DNA of 64,000 bases from Sphaerisporangium perillae (GTDB lineage: Bacteria > Actinomycetota > Actinomycetes > Streptosporangiales > Streptosporangiaceae), in the NCBI RefSeq assembly GCF_023276435.1, contig NZ_JALLPO010000025.1:1-64000 (forward strand), given 5' to 3'. The translations under genes and the position numbers were made by a program. Positions 1 through 7,601 of this stretch are shown here, one piece after another. The notes beneath the pieces were generated by a model that saw only the letters and a list, made by a program, of their open reading frames with translations, had not been told where the DNA came from and made no database searches. The stretch's first letter is position 1, and each line of letters opens with the position of its first letter.

Positions 1-206
1 CCGTTGCAGGTGTACAGCTGGATCTGCGCGCCGTTGGCGCTGCTCGCGCCCGCCACGTCGACGCACTTGCCCCCGTACCCGGTGATCTGGCCGGTGGCGG
101 CCCAGGCGGGGGAGAGGCCGGTCGCGAGGAGGGCCACGGCCGCCGCGAGGGCGACCACAAGCGGCCGGAATCGGAGACGGAGACGGCTGGGGGGTTCCGG
201 ATGCAT
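1..206 (-). CDS. Secreted ricin-type lectin (CBM13) protein, N-terminus only
   Basis: Only about 68 codons are inside the window; the gene continues past the left edge. Translation on the minus strand from the ATG at 206 gives a basic N-terminus rich in Arg, a hydrophobic stretch (VVALAAAVALLATG) and a signal-peptidase-like site near PAWA-A, so the product is exported. The mature part starts with GQITGYGGKCVDVAG and NGAQIQLYTCNG, the first repeat of a ricin B / CBM13 beta-trefoil (GxCLDV...NGTxVQLxxC). Such modules bind galactose or xylan-type sugars and are usually attached to glycoside hydrolases; the catalytic part, if any, lies outside. A GGAAG sequence about 11 nt upstream supports the start. 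The family call is firm; the full function is unknown. Confidence 0.8.
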   Translation of the reverse strand, partial: MHPEPPSRLRLRFRPLVVALAAAVALLATGLSPAWAATGQITGYGGKCVDVAGASSANGAQIQLYTCN

Positions 207-374
207 GTGGGGTGTCGCTTCCTTAGAGGTGGAGACGTCAACTAAGGGCCGTGATGCGCGTTCGGACCTCCCCTCGGCCTTCCTTCTCGCAGCTCAGGGG
301 GCCAGCTCCGAAACCGACAAGAAGGTTTCTTTTTTATTTATGGCCTGGATTCAACACCGAGGGAACAGGTCTGG

Positions 375-500
375 TCAAGAGATTGGTCGAGGCCGGTACG
401 GCCATTTCTGGTTGGCGCTGATGGCGCAGTCCCAGATCTGCAGCGCGGTGCCGTCTGCCGAGCTGAGGTTGCCGGTGCTGTTCCACTTCCAAGGATGTGG
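375..500 (-). pseudogene. Decayed ricin-lectin (CBM13) repeat
   Basis: The minus strand encodes an open stretch ending at a TGA (377-375) that reads WKWNSTGNLSSADGTALQIW, then DCAISANQKW. This is one ricin-type repeat: QxW at its start, G-x-L-S, GTALQIWDC, and the closing NQKW. No start codon, signal peptide or preceding repeats are present, and the reading ends a few residues after the motif. It is therefore a remnant of a lectin module, probably derived from a gene like the one at 1-206. The rest of 207-624 shows no gene that I can support. Confidence 0.6.
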
Positions 501-624
501 AACTACAACGTGGTCGCGGCCGTCGCCGCGGAGGGCTGGGCCGTGCCGGAAGAGCAGCAGCGCAGCGGGAATCGGCCGGAGCGCATCGTGTACGCGGTCG
601 GCTCCGGCTGTAACCGTTGGCGGG

Positions 625-1620
<996 letters not shown>

Positions 1621-1701
1621 GCCGCGAGCCTAGTACTGCAACACGCCTGGGCGTGGTCCACGTGGCGATGCCGCCGACAACACCAGGCCCCGCCTCGGCC
1701 A

Positions 1702-1920
1702 CTATCGACGACGCGAGTACCCTCTCGCAGAGGCGGCGTCCGCGATCAGACCTCGTCGAGCTGCAGGATCATGCCGCGGAAGGTCGCGTAGCGGGCCAAT
1801 CGCCAACGGGATGTGGACATCGTTGTAGTGACGTTTGAACGCGTCGACGTCGGAGGGGGTGTCGTACATCACGACGAATCGCGCCATCTGCTTGGCGGGC
1901 GGGTCCACGGTTGCGGTCAT
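1702..1920 (-). pseudogene. EthD/dimeric alpha-beta barrel gene, internally deleted and frameshifted
   Basis: From the ATG at 1920 the product starts like an EthD-type small protein: RFVVMYDTPSDVDAFKRHYN followed by DVHIPLA. Family members are about 100 residues with a further beta strand and a C-terminal VDEV-like end. Here the open frame changes character after HIPLAIGPL. In the shifted frame the same DNA reads YATFRGMILQLDEV and then TGA (near 1750), which is a plausible original C-terminus. The simplest reading is a gene that lost its middle and the frame. An intact short variant is possible but less likely. It lies 70 nt downstream of the quinone oxidoreductase, probably one transcript. 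Confidence 0.6.
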
Positions 1921-1989
1921 CTGTTTCGACTCCTGTAATGAGAACCTCCGGTGTGCGTTGTCACCGGCTCGGTACTAGAGGGGGTTTTC

Positions 1990-2982
1990 TCAGGGCAGCA
2001 GGGCCAGTTTGCCGATGGTGGCTCTGGTTTCCAGTTCCGCGAGCGTTTTCGGGCCGTCGGCCAGTTCGTACGCGGTGGGCTGGCCGGGGGTGAGCACGCC
2101 GGCGGCGATGAGCGCGGATAGCTCACCCATGACCTCGCCGAAGATCTGCGGCGCGGCCTGGATCAGCACGCCGATGTTGAGGCCGATGACATGGACCTGG
2201 TGCTTGTACACCAGGTCCCAGTTGGTGATCGCGGCTTCGCCGCCTGCGACGCCGTAGACGACGACACGGCCGGTGACCCGCTTGGCGGCGGCCAGGCTGG
2301 CGTCGAAGGTGGCGCCGCCTGCCGACTCCAGCACAAGGTCGGCGCCGGCGCCGCCGGTCAGCCGCAGCACCTCGGCGGCGAGGTCGCCGCCGAGGGAGTC
2401 CAGGATGTGGTCGGCTCCCAGTGCCAGCACTGTCTCGTGCTTGGCCGGCGAGGCGGCGGCGATGACCGTCGCGCCGTAGTGTTTGGCCATTGTGACCGCG
2501 GCCTGGCCGGTCGCGCCCGCCGCGGCGTGGATCAGCACGGTCTGCCCTGCGGTGATGCCGCCCAGAGGCTTGAGTGCGGCCAGCGCGGTGGGCCGGTTCA
2601 CGACCAGGCCGAGCGCCTGCTGCTCCGTCCAGCCGGGGGGCACTGGCATCGCCGCGGCCGCGGGCAGCACCATGTACTCGGCGAAAGCGCCGTTTCCGAC
2701 GCCGGTGACGCGGGTCCCCGGTTGCGGGCCGGTCACCGCCTCGCCCATCGCGACGACCTCACCGGCGGCCTCGAAACCGGCCAGGTACGGTGGCCGCGGG
2801 CCGTCCAGGAACGTGCCGTGAGCCTTCGAGATGTCGGCGAAGTTGACGCCGGCGGCGGTGACGCGGATTAGGACCTCGCCCTGGCCGGGGCTCGGCACTG
2901 GCACGTCGGTGATCAGGCGCATGTCCTGCGGGCCGTTGAGGGAAGTCTGCTGCAGCGCGCGCATGGTCGCGGGAATGCTCAT
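1990..2982 (-). CDS. Zinc-independent NADPH:quinone oxidoreductase (MDR superfamily)
   Basis: A 330-residue medium-chain reductase of the zeta-crystallin/QOR type. The N-terminal GroES-like half contains PGQGEVLIRVTAAGVNFADI and the G-E-A-G signature region GFEAAGEVVAMGEAVTG. The Rossmann half carries LIHAAAGATGQAAVTMAKHY, the AxxGxxG dinucleotide motif favouring NADPH. The catalytic zinc Cys/His of alcohol dehydrogenases are absent, so two-electron reduction of quinones or enones in the cytoplasm is expected. An AAAGG ribosome site precedes the ATG. It heads a minus-strand group with the EthD fragment and the ECF sigma factor. The natural substrate cannot be told from sequence. Confidence 0.85.
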   Translation of the reverse strand: MSIPATMRALQQTSLNGPQDMRLITDVPVPSPGQGEVLIRVTAAGVNFADISKAHGTFLDGPRPPYLAGFEAAGEVVAMGEAVTGPQPGTRVTGVGNGAFAEYMVLPAAAAMPVPPGWTEQQALGLVVNRPTALAALKPLGGITAGQTVLIHAAAGATGQAAVTMAKHYGATVIAAASPAKHETVLALGADHILDSLGGDLAAEVLRLTGGAGADLVLESAGGATFDASLAAAKRVTGRVVVYGVAGGEAAITNWDLVYKHQVHVIGLNIGVLIQAAPQIFGEVMGELSALIAAGVLTPGQPTAYELADGPKTLAELETRATIGKLALLP

Positions 2983-3010
2983 TGGCGATCAGCCTTTCTT
3001 TCTCGGCGTA

Positions 3011-3053
3011 CATGAGAGAGACCGGCCCGGCGCGCGGGCCGGTCTCTCTCATG
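3011..3053. terminator. Perfect 19-bp inverted repeat hairpin
   Basis: Left arm 3011-3029 (CATGAGAGAGACCGGCCCG) pairs perfectly with right arm 3035-3053 around a 5-nt loop. It lies 29 nt upstream of the oxidoreductase start. No T-run follows on either strand, so it is either a factor-dependent or actinomycete-type terminator, insulating the operon from the region at right, or an operator. Very few hairpins in the window are as long and perfect. Confidence 0.6.
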
Positions 3054-3455
3054 TAGACCCCGGCCACCACAAAAAGGAATCGGCCGCTCCCGAACGGCAC
3101 GGGGTCAGCTTCCGCCGAGGGTGAGTCGACGGCTATGTCGCCTGGGCAGGTCATCCGAACAGGACGGCCTGCGAGAAGCGCTGGCCAGATGGTTCGGTCC
3201 CGGGAAGTAAAGGGCCACCAGCCCAATTGAGGGTGTACCCGTACATCCTCTCGACCAGCGCGTCCCGAGGCACGAAATAGGGGGCGAGCGGTGGCGGACC
3301 TCTGATGGCGCGCTGGTTCCGGCAACTCGCGAGCAGATGAGCCGCGGACGTACCTGGGCGGGCCGCTATCGGTGACAGGGCGTCATGGTCCTTGACCGAC
3401 GAAATCATGAGGCGGACGATCCATGGGTCCTTTCCCATTCACAGAAAGGCACCAC
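3054..3455. other. Gene-poor stretch left of the repeat-peptide locus
   Basis: About 400 nt without a convincing gene. The minus strand holds an open frame of 95 codons (3151-3438) whose middle reads YFVPRDALVERMYGYTLNWA. It has no good ribosome site and no recognised family, and could be a remnant. A TTGACC at about 3392 could be a -35 box for the small gene at 3456, but a convincing -10 was not found. Confidence 0.3.
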
Positions 3456-3557
3456 ATGGGCGAGTTCCACGGGGACGACACCGAGCCCATCGCAGAGATC
3501 ATGATTCGGCTGTTGGATCGGAGCGAGACCACCGTCAGCAGTTCCGTCGGAAACTGA
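3456..3557 (+). CDS. 33-residue peptide gene with one HxD motif, upstream of the repeat-peptide operon
   Basis: A short frame with its own ribosome site (AGAAAGG, 7 nt before the ATG) encodes MGEFHGDDTEPIAEIMIRLL followed by DRSETTVSSSVGN, and is closed by TGA at 3555-3557. A strong hairpin begins only 9 nt later, so it looks like a complete small transcription unit. It contains F-H-G-D, one copy of the His-x-Asp tripeptide that dominates the protein encoded 430 nt downstream. It may be a second, single-core substrate of the same radical SAM enzyme, or an unrelated small protein. No family is recognised. The start, stop and hairpin are direct observations; the role is inference. Confidence 0.5.
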   Translation: MGEFHGDDTEPIAEIMIRLLDRSETTVSSSVGN

Positions 3558-3566
3558 CGCCGCAGC

Positions 3567-3594
3567 CGGGCGGGCCTCAGAAGGGGCCCGCCCG
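3567..3594 (+). terminator. Hairpin terminator after the 33-residue peptide gene
   Basis: Arms CGGGCGGGCC (3567-3576) and GGCCCGCCCG (3585-3594) pair perfectly over an 8-nt loop, 9 nt after the stop codon. The GC-rich stem without a U-tract is normal for actinomycete terminators. It separates the small peptide gene from the downstream operon. Confidence 0.65.
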
Positions 3595-3695
3595 CTCGTC
3601 CGCTCGCCGATCCAGGAGGAGCCTGCAAGACGGTCTGGTGCCGGTGGCACTTGACGCCCCGGACGACGGACGCCTCTCAACCCATCTGACGCCGG

Positions 3696-3788
3696 CTATT
3701 CCGGCTCAGGATCCAGATGGATCCGCAAGTGGCTCGTGTAAGCACCACCGCCATCGCGCTCGCCGACCGCATCCGGCGTGCCAGGCGT
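3696..3788 (-). pseudogene. Decayed 3' end of a cold-shock-domain gene
   Basis: Read on the minus strand this stretch gives TPGTPDAVGERDGGGAY then TSHLRIHLDPEPE and a TAG stop (3698-3696). The intact gene at 7602-7937 ends TPGTPDEVDDSLGGGAY, ESHLRIQFDPPSE, TAG. The two are clearly homologous over about 31 codons and at the DNA level, in the same orientation, but nothing resembling the cold-shock domain is found to the right of 3788. This is therefore a broken paralogue tail. Together with 7602-7937 it flanks the repeat-peptide operon as imperfect direct copies. Confidence 0.7.
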
Positions 3789-3988
3789 CAATTCCCTCGG
3801 CCACCGCTATGGATGGAACCCGCATGCGTGCCTCCATAACACTTCCAGCCTCCAGCGGTGCCGCTCAATCTGATTTCGATGGAGCCACCGCCGTGCTCGA
3901 TCAGCCGGATCGCTTTCTTACCGACCGTTGAGCGGTTACCGTCAAATCGACTTCATCCTGGGTTTGCGCCGAATCGAGGGAGTCGAAG

Positions 3989-4729
3989 TTGGCGGACGAA
4001 CCTTCGCGAGCGGGTTCCGCGCGATTCACGAAGCTCCGGTCCCTGGACGTGCCACGGCTCTCGGACCTCGGGCCGAACGACCCCCACATCGACTACGGCC
4101 ACGCCGACCTGCCCCACATCGACTCTCCGCATGTGGACGGCCATCACGCCGATGACCACTTCGATGTGGGGCATGTCGACAACCATGGCGACGACGGTCA
4201 TATGGACGACCACCTGGACGCCGGCCACAGCGATGTGTTCCACGTCGACTCGCACGACGATGTGCCTTACGGGGACGAGCACTACGACGGGGACCACGCT
4301 GACATCCCTCATGGGGACCTCAACCATGACGATGCCGGGCACGGCGACGAGGGGCACAGCGACGATCCGCCGTACAGCGACCAGGGATACAGCGACGACG
4401 GGTACATCGACGAGCCGTACATCGATGGGTACAGCGACGCGGCGCACGGTGACGACCCGTACAGCGATGCGTACAGCGACGGCGGCCACGGTGACGAGCC
4501 GTACAGCGACGGGCCGCACAACGATGCCGACGGTGTCGAAGGGGTCATCGGCCGGCTCGAGCGCTACATGGACGAACTCCAGGACATCCTGGTCGAGCGG
4601 GAGGTCCAAGTCGGCCAGGCGGTCGAGCGCCGGATGCGAGAGGCGGTGGCCGAGCTCGGCGCGCACCTCGCCGGCCACGAGGCCCGCCTCGCCGAACTCG
4701 AACGAAGGCTAGGCGGGACACAAGGATGA
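3989..4729 (+). CDS. Repeat precursor protein with 31 [His/Tyr]-x-Asp motifs (putative RiPP substrate)
   Basis: A 246-residue protein started by TTG, with GAGGGAG 6 nt upstream. Residues 1-32 look like a leader (ARFTKLRSLDVPRLSDLG). Residues 33-179 are an unbroken array of tripeptides His-x-Asp (22 copies) or Tyr-x-Asp (9 copies), spaced every 4, 5 or once 6 residues; the first 13 are all His, and Tyr dominates later. Separators are small or acidic residues (G, P, D, A, E, S). Residues 180-246 form a charged helical, probably coiled-coil tail (RLERYMDELQDILVEREVQV). The stop overlaps the start of a radical SAM/SPASM gene (ATGA). Radical SAM enzymes of the triceptide family make three-residue cyclophanes on aromatic-x-x(Asp/Asn) motifs, including Tyr and His types, so this protein is the likely substrate. 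An unmodified metal-binding HxD protein is the main alternative. Confidence 0.8.
   Translation: MADEPSRAGSARFTKLRSLDVPRLSDLGPNDPHIDYGHADLPHIDSPHVDGHHADDHFDVGHVDNHGDDGHMDDHLDAGHSDVFHVDSHDDVPYGDEHYDGDHADIPHGDLNHDDAGHGDEGHSDDPPYSDQGYSDDGYIDEPYIDGYSDAAHGDDPYSDAYSDGGHGDEPYSDGPHNDADGVEGVIGRLERYMDELQDILVEREVQVGQAVERRMREAVAELGAHLAGHEARLAELERRLGGTQG
4085..4525 (+). repeat. Coding repeat array of (H/Y)xD units
   Basis: This is the DNA encoding residues 33-179 of the precursor. Units are 12 or 15 nt (one of 18). The 3' half keeps near-identical DNA copies of TACAGCGAC (YSD), seen repeatedly between about 4371 and 4512, and of GACGAGCCGTACA before two of them. This suggests recent unit duplication, while the 5' half is more diverged. 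It is an in-frame protein repeat, not a CRISPR or non-coding satellite. Confidence 0.85.
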
Positions 4730-5940
4730 CAGTCGAAGTCCGGCCACTGGGCGTCAAGTGCAACCTGAGCTGCACCTACTGCTACCAGGACCCGCAACGC
4801 GCCGCGGGCAACATCACCCGGCACTACGACCTCGACCGCATGAAGGCCGGGCTGCTGGCGGAAGGCAGAAGGTTCTCGGTCTTCGGCGGAGAGCCGCTGA
4901 TGCTGCCGATCGACGATCTGACGGATCTGCTTTCATGGGGCTACGAGCGTTTCGGCGGCAGCGGCGTCCAGACGAACGGAACGCTGCTGACGGACGAGCA
5001 CATCACCCTCTTCAGGAGGTACAACGTCCACGTCGGCGTGTCCATCGACGGCCCCGATGAGCTGAACGACGTTCGCCGCCTCGGCAGCCTCACCCGTACG
5101 AGGCAAGCCACCGAACGGACGTTCAGCGCGATACATCGGCTCTGCGAAGCGGGCGTCCCCCCGAGCCTCATCATCACGCTGCACCGTGGCAACGCCTCCC
5201 CCGATCGCCTTCCCCGCCTGATCGACTGGGTTCGTGGCCTCGAGACCCTCGGTGTCCGGCATGCGCGACTGCACCTGCTCGAGACCGAGAGCGCGACGAT
5301 CAAGGCCGACCTGGGCCTTTCGGCCGAGGAGAACATCGCCGCGCTCAGAGCCTTCAGGGCGCTCGAGGCGGAGCTGACCGGCCTTCGGTTCGACCTCTTC
5401 ACGGACATGCGCGACCTTCTGCAGGGCCGTGACGATCGCACCACCTGCGTATGGAACGGCTGCGACCCCCTGACGACGCAGGCCGTACGCGGTGTCGAGG
5501 GAAACGGGCAAAGGACGAACTGCGGCCGGACGAACAAAGAGGGCATCGACTTCCAGAAGGCCGACCAACCCGGCTTCGAACGGTATCTCGCGCTGTACCA
5601 CACCCCTTACGAGGCGGGCGGCTGTAATGGATGCCGGTTCTTTCTCATGTGCAAGGGACAGTGCCCGGGAACGGCCATCGACCAGGATTGGCGCAACCGC
5701 ACAGATCATTGCGAGGTCTGGATGACGTTGTACGCCGACCTCGAGCGAGAACTCACCGACCAAGGGACAGCCGTGGTGTCCCGTAGCCGGGAGCGCCGCG
5801 AGATCGAGGGTGCGATGCTGGCGGCGTGGTCCAACGGCCGGCAGGTGACCATGACCACCCTCCTTTCACGCCGGCAGACGGCACGTCCCTGGCGCGAGCG
5901 CATGAACGACCTTCGCGCGCGCGTGGCCGACCGCACATGA
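4726..5940 (+). CDS. Radical SAM/SPASM peptide maturase
   Basis: A 404-residue enzyme. The N-terminal CX3CX2C (C12, C16, C19 in KCNLSCTYCYQ) binds the SAM [4Fe-4S] cluster. FGGEPLM is the GGE SAM-contacting motif, and GVQTNGTLLTDE and GVSIDGP follow as in peptide-modifying radical SAM proteins. The C-terminus has a SPASM domain: an early Cys pair around CVWNGC and TNCGRTNKEG, then C300, C303, C309, C313 (CNGCRFFLMCKGQC) and C329, enough for auxiliary clusters. There is no separate RRE gene; an RRE could be within this protein but is not evident. It starts inside the precursor stop (ATGA) and its stop overlaps the next gene in the same way, so the three genes are translationally coupled. The likely reaction is C-C crosslinking within HxD/YxD triads. 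Confidence 0.88.
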   Translation: MTVEVRPLGVKCNLSCTYCYQDPQRAAGNITRHYDLDRMKAGLLAEGRRFSVFGGEPLMLPIDDLTDLLSWGYERFGGSGVQTNGTLLTDEHITLFRRYNVHVGVSIDGPDELNDVRRLGSLTRTRQATERTFSAIHRLCEAGVPPSLIITLHRGNASPDRLPRLIDWVRGLETLGVRHARLHLLETESATIKADLGLSAEENIAALRAFRALEAELTGLRFDLFTDMRDLLQGRDDRTTCVWNGCDPLTTQAVRGVEGNGQRTNCGRTNKEGIDFQKADQPGFERYLALYHTPYEAGGCNGCRFFLMCKGQCPGTAIDQDWRNRTDHCEVWMTLYADLERELTDQGTAVVSRSRERREIEGAMLAAWSNGRQVTMTTLLSRRQTARPWRERMNDLRARVADRT

Positions 5941-7484
5941 TCCGGTCCGGTTACGAAGACCGCCTGCCGTTCGTCCTTCCCGACTTCACCCGGGTGGCCT
6001 GGGTCAGCGACCACGCGTCGGACGTCTGGGGGCCCAGGATTCGGCAGATCGCCGGCGCCTGGTCTCAGGTGGAGCGCCATTCCGTGCTCGAGGGTGTGCG
6101 CCCGTGCTTCCTCTCGCGGATGCCGGTCGAGGAGCTTCTCGCCAACGCCCCGGTCTGGGTGCGTCACGGGCTCGCGGTACTGCCCCTCAAGCAGGAAGGA
6201 ATGGTCAACGGTTATCGTGCCGCGCCGGTCCCGAGCGGCGCCGGCGACCGGGACGGCCTGCTCACCGTGGTCGGGCGTCCCGAGGACACGGCCCGATTCC
6301 ATGCCGCCTGGACGAGCCACGACCATGACGCGATGGGCCGGCTGCTCGGCTACCCGTCCTGCTGCCGGAGCTTCTTCGACGACATCTGGGTGAAGCGGCA
6401 GTGTGTCGACACCACCTGGCAGATGGCCGCCGCGGCATCGGGCCCGGACGTCCGGAGCGTACGCGTCGGCGGCCCTGTGGAGGCCAACATCCTGTGGCGG
6501 TGGATGGGCCTGCGCCTGGTCCCCCACCTGCCTTGCGATTTCGCGTGCGCGGCCACCGTCGAGTTCGGCAAGGCTCTTCGCCAGGTCGCCGACGCCCTCG
6601 GTGTGGGTGAGCAGATCGCGCTGCTCGATGAGATTCTCGACTGGCCTGTCCAGTGGACCGCCCTGCACGGGATCGCCGAGATAAAGACGCCCGTCTGCAA
6701 GATCGTCACCCGGACGGACGCCACGGCGACTCGTTACGCCGTCGAACGCGAAGGTGACCGTTATCCCGCCGAAGGGGCGGACGGGCTGGGCTTTCCGTAC
6801 CGGAAGCGTTTGAGGGTCGGCCCCATCCCCATCTCGATCGAACTCAAGAACCCGTCGTCGACACGCCCCCGCGCCTCGCCCGAAAACACCTCACCCGAAA
6901 CCGCACCGGCCGAAACCGCGTCGCCCGAAGGCGTCGGTGTCGATGCCCGCGCCGATGATGAATACCGGGACAACGGATTCCAGAGCCTGTCCGCAATGCG
7001 GCGCCTGCACGCCCCGATCGTCAAGGCCGCGATTTCCTGCCTTGGGGAAAGCGAAGGGAACATCGCCGACCTCGGATGCGGCAACGGCGCCCTGCTCCGA
7101 GCGATCGCCTCGCGTGCGCCGGGGCGCCTTCGCGGATTCGGCGTCGAAATCGATCCGGCGAAGGTCCGGCGATCGTTCGCGATTCTCGAGGGGACGGACA
7201 TCGACCTGGTCAGCGGCGACCTCTTCGAGGTCGACAGGTGGGCGGCAGGACGGCGGTACCTCCTCAGCCTGCTCGCCGCATCCCGCTTGACCGAGGTGTC
7301 ACCGGACGAAGCGAGGGCGTTCCACTCGAGGTTGAGCCGGTACTCGAAGAAACTGTTGCTCTACTCCTATCCCGATCGGCCACGGGACAGCGTCGAGCGG
7401 GCCTTGGCCGTCCTGAGGCTCCAAGCGCACCATGCCGACGAATCGGTGGCCGTCGTAGAACTCCACGACGAGACCAGCGGCTGA
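5937..7484 (+). CDS. Two-domain protein: Cys-rich domain plus class I SAM methyltransferase
   Basis: The start is the ATG at 5937 that overlaps the radical SAM stop; it gives 515 residues. Residues 1 to ~290 are a domain I do not firmly recognise, with GYPSCCRSFF (C142, C143), C156 and HLPCDFAC (C200, C204). The pattern recalls uncharacterised DUF483-like proteins and may bind a metal. A Pro/Glu/Ser/Thr linker follows (about 300-345; ENTSPETAPAETASPEG). Residues ~355-515 are a Rossmann methyltransferase with motif I IADLGCGNG (376-384), an acidic residue ending the second strand (GVEIDPAK) and DLVSGDLFEV. In this operon it is a good candidate for methylating or otherwise tailoring the repeat protein. 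No protease or exporter gene is adjacent. Confidence 0.75.
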   Translation: MIRSGYEDRLPFVLPDFTRVAWVSDHASDVWGPRIRQIAGAWSQVERHSVLEGVRPCFLSRMPVEELLANAPVWVRHGLAVLPLKQEGMVNGYRAAPVPSGAGDRDGLLTVVGRPEDTARFHAAWTSHDHDAMGRLLGYPSCCRSFFDDIWVKRQCVDTTWQMAAAASGPDVRSVRVGGPVEANILWRWMGLRLVPHLPCDFACAATVEFGKALRQVADALGVGEQIALLDEILDWPVQWTALHGIAEIKTPVCKIVTRTDATATRYAVEREGDRYPAEGADGLGFPYRKRLRVGPIPISIELKNPSSTRPRASPENTSPETAPAETASPEGVGVDARADDEYRDNGFQSLSAMRRLHAPIVKAAISCLGESEGNIADLGCGNGALLRAIASRAPGRLRGFGVEIDPAKVRRSFAILEGTDIDLVSGDLFEVDRWAAGRRYLLSLLAASRLTEVSPDEARAFHSRLSRYSKKLLLYSYPDRPRDSVERALAVLRLQAHHADESVAVVELHDETSG

Positions 7485-7577
7485 TCGCGGAGAACCCCGA
7501 AGTCGGCGCCCGCCGGCGACCCGGCCGCGCTCGGCCCGAGCGTGGCCGCCGCGTTCGACCGACTCGGCATCGCCTAG
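7485..7577 (+). other. Short in-frame tail after the methyltransferase stop
   Basis: Directly after the methyltransferase TGA the same frame stays open for 30 codons to a TAG at 7575. It encodes SAPAGDPAALGPSVAAAFDR then LGIA, which looks like a genuine protein C-terminus. It may be a gene remnant, or the original end of the methyltransferase cut off by a nonsense change. No start codon of its own is evident. Confidence 0.3.
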
Positions 7578-7601
7578 GCCATGGCCTCCGCCTGCGGCCG
7601 G

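Noticed and set aside
3953-4678. Long Val-rich minus-strand frame opposite the repeat protein, and a Thr-rich plus-strand frame
   Set aside because: Both are shadows of the HxD/YxD coding repeats; they have no ribosome site and the sense protein has a radical SAM partner coupled to it.
4726-5940. Reading the radical SAM gene as a sulfatase-maturase
   Set aside because: No sulfatase gene is near, and the coupled repeat protein offers a clear peptide substrate.
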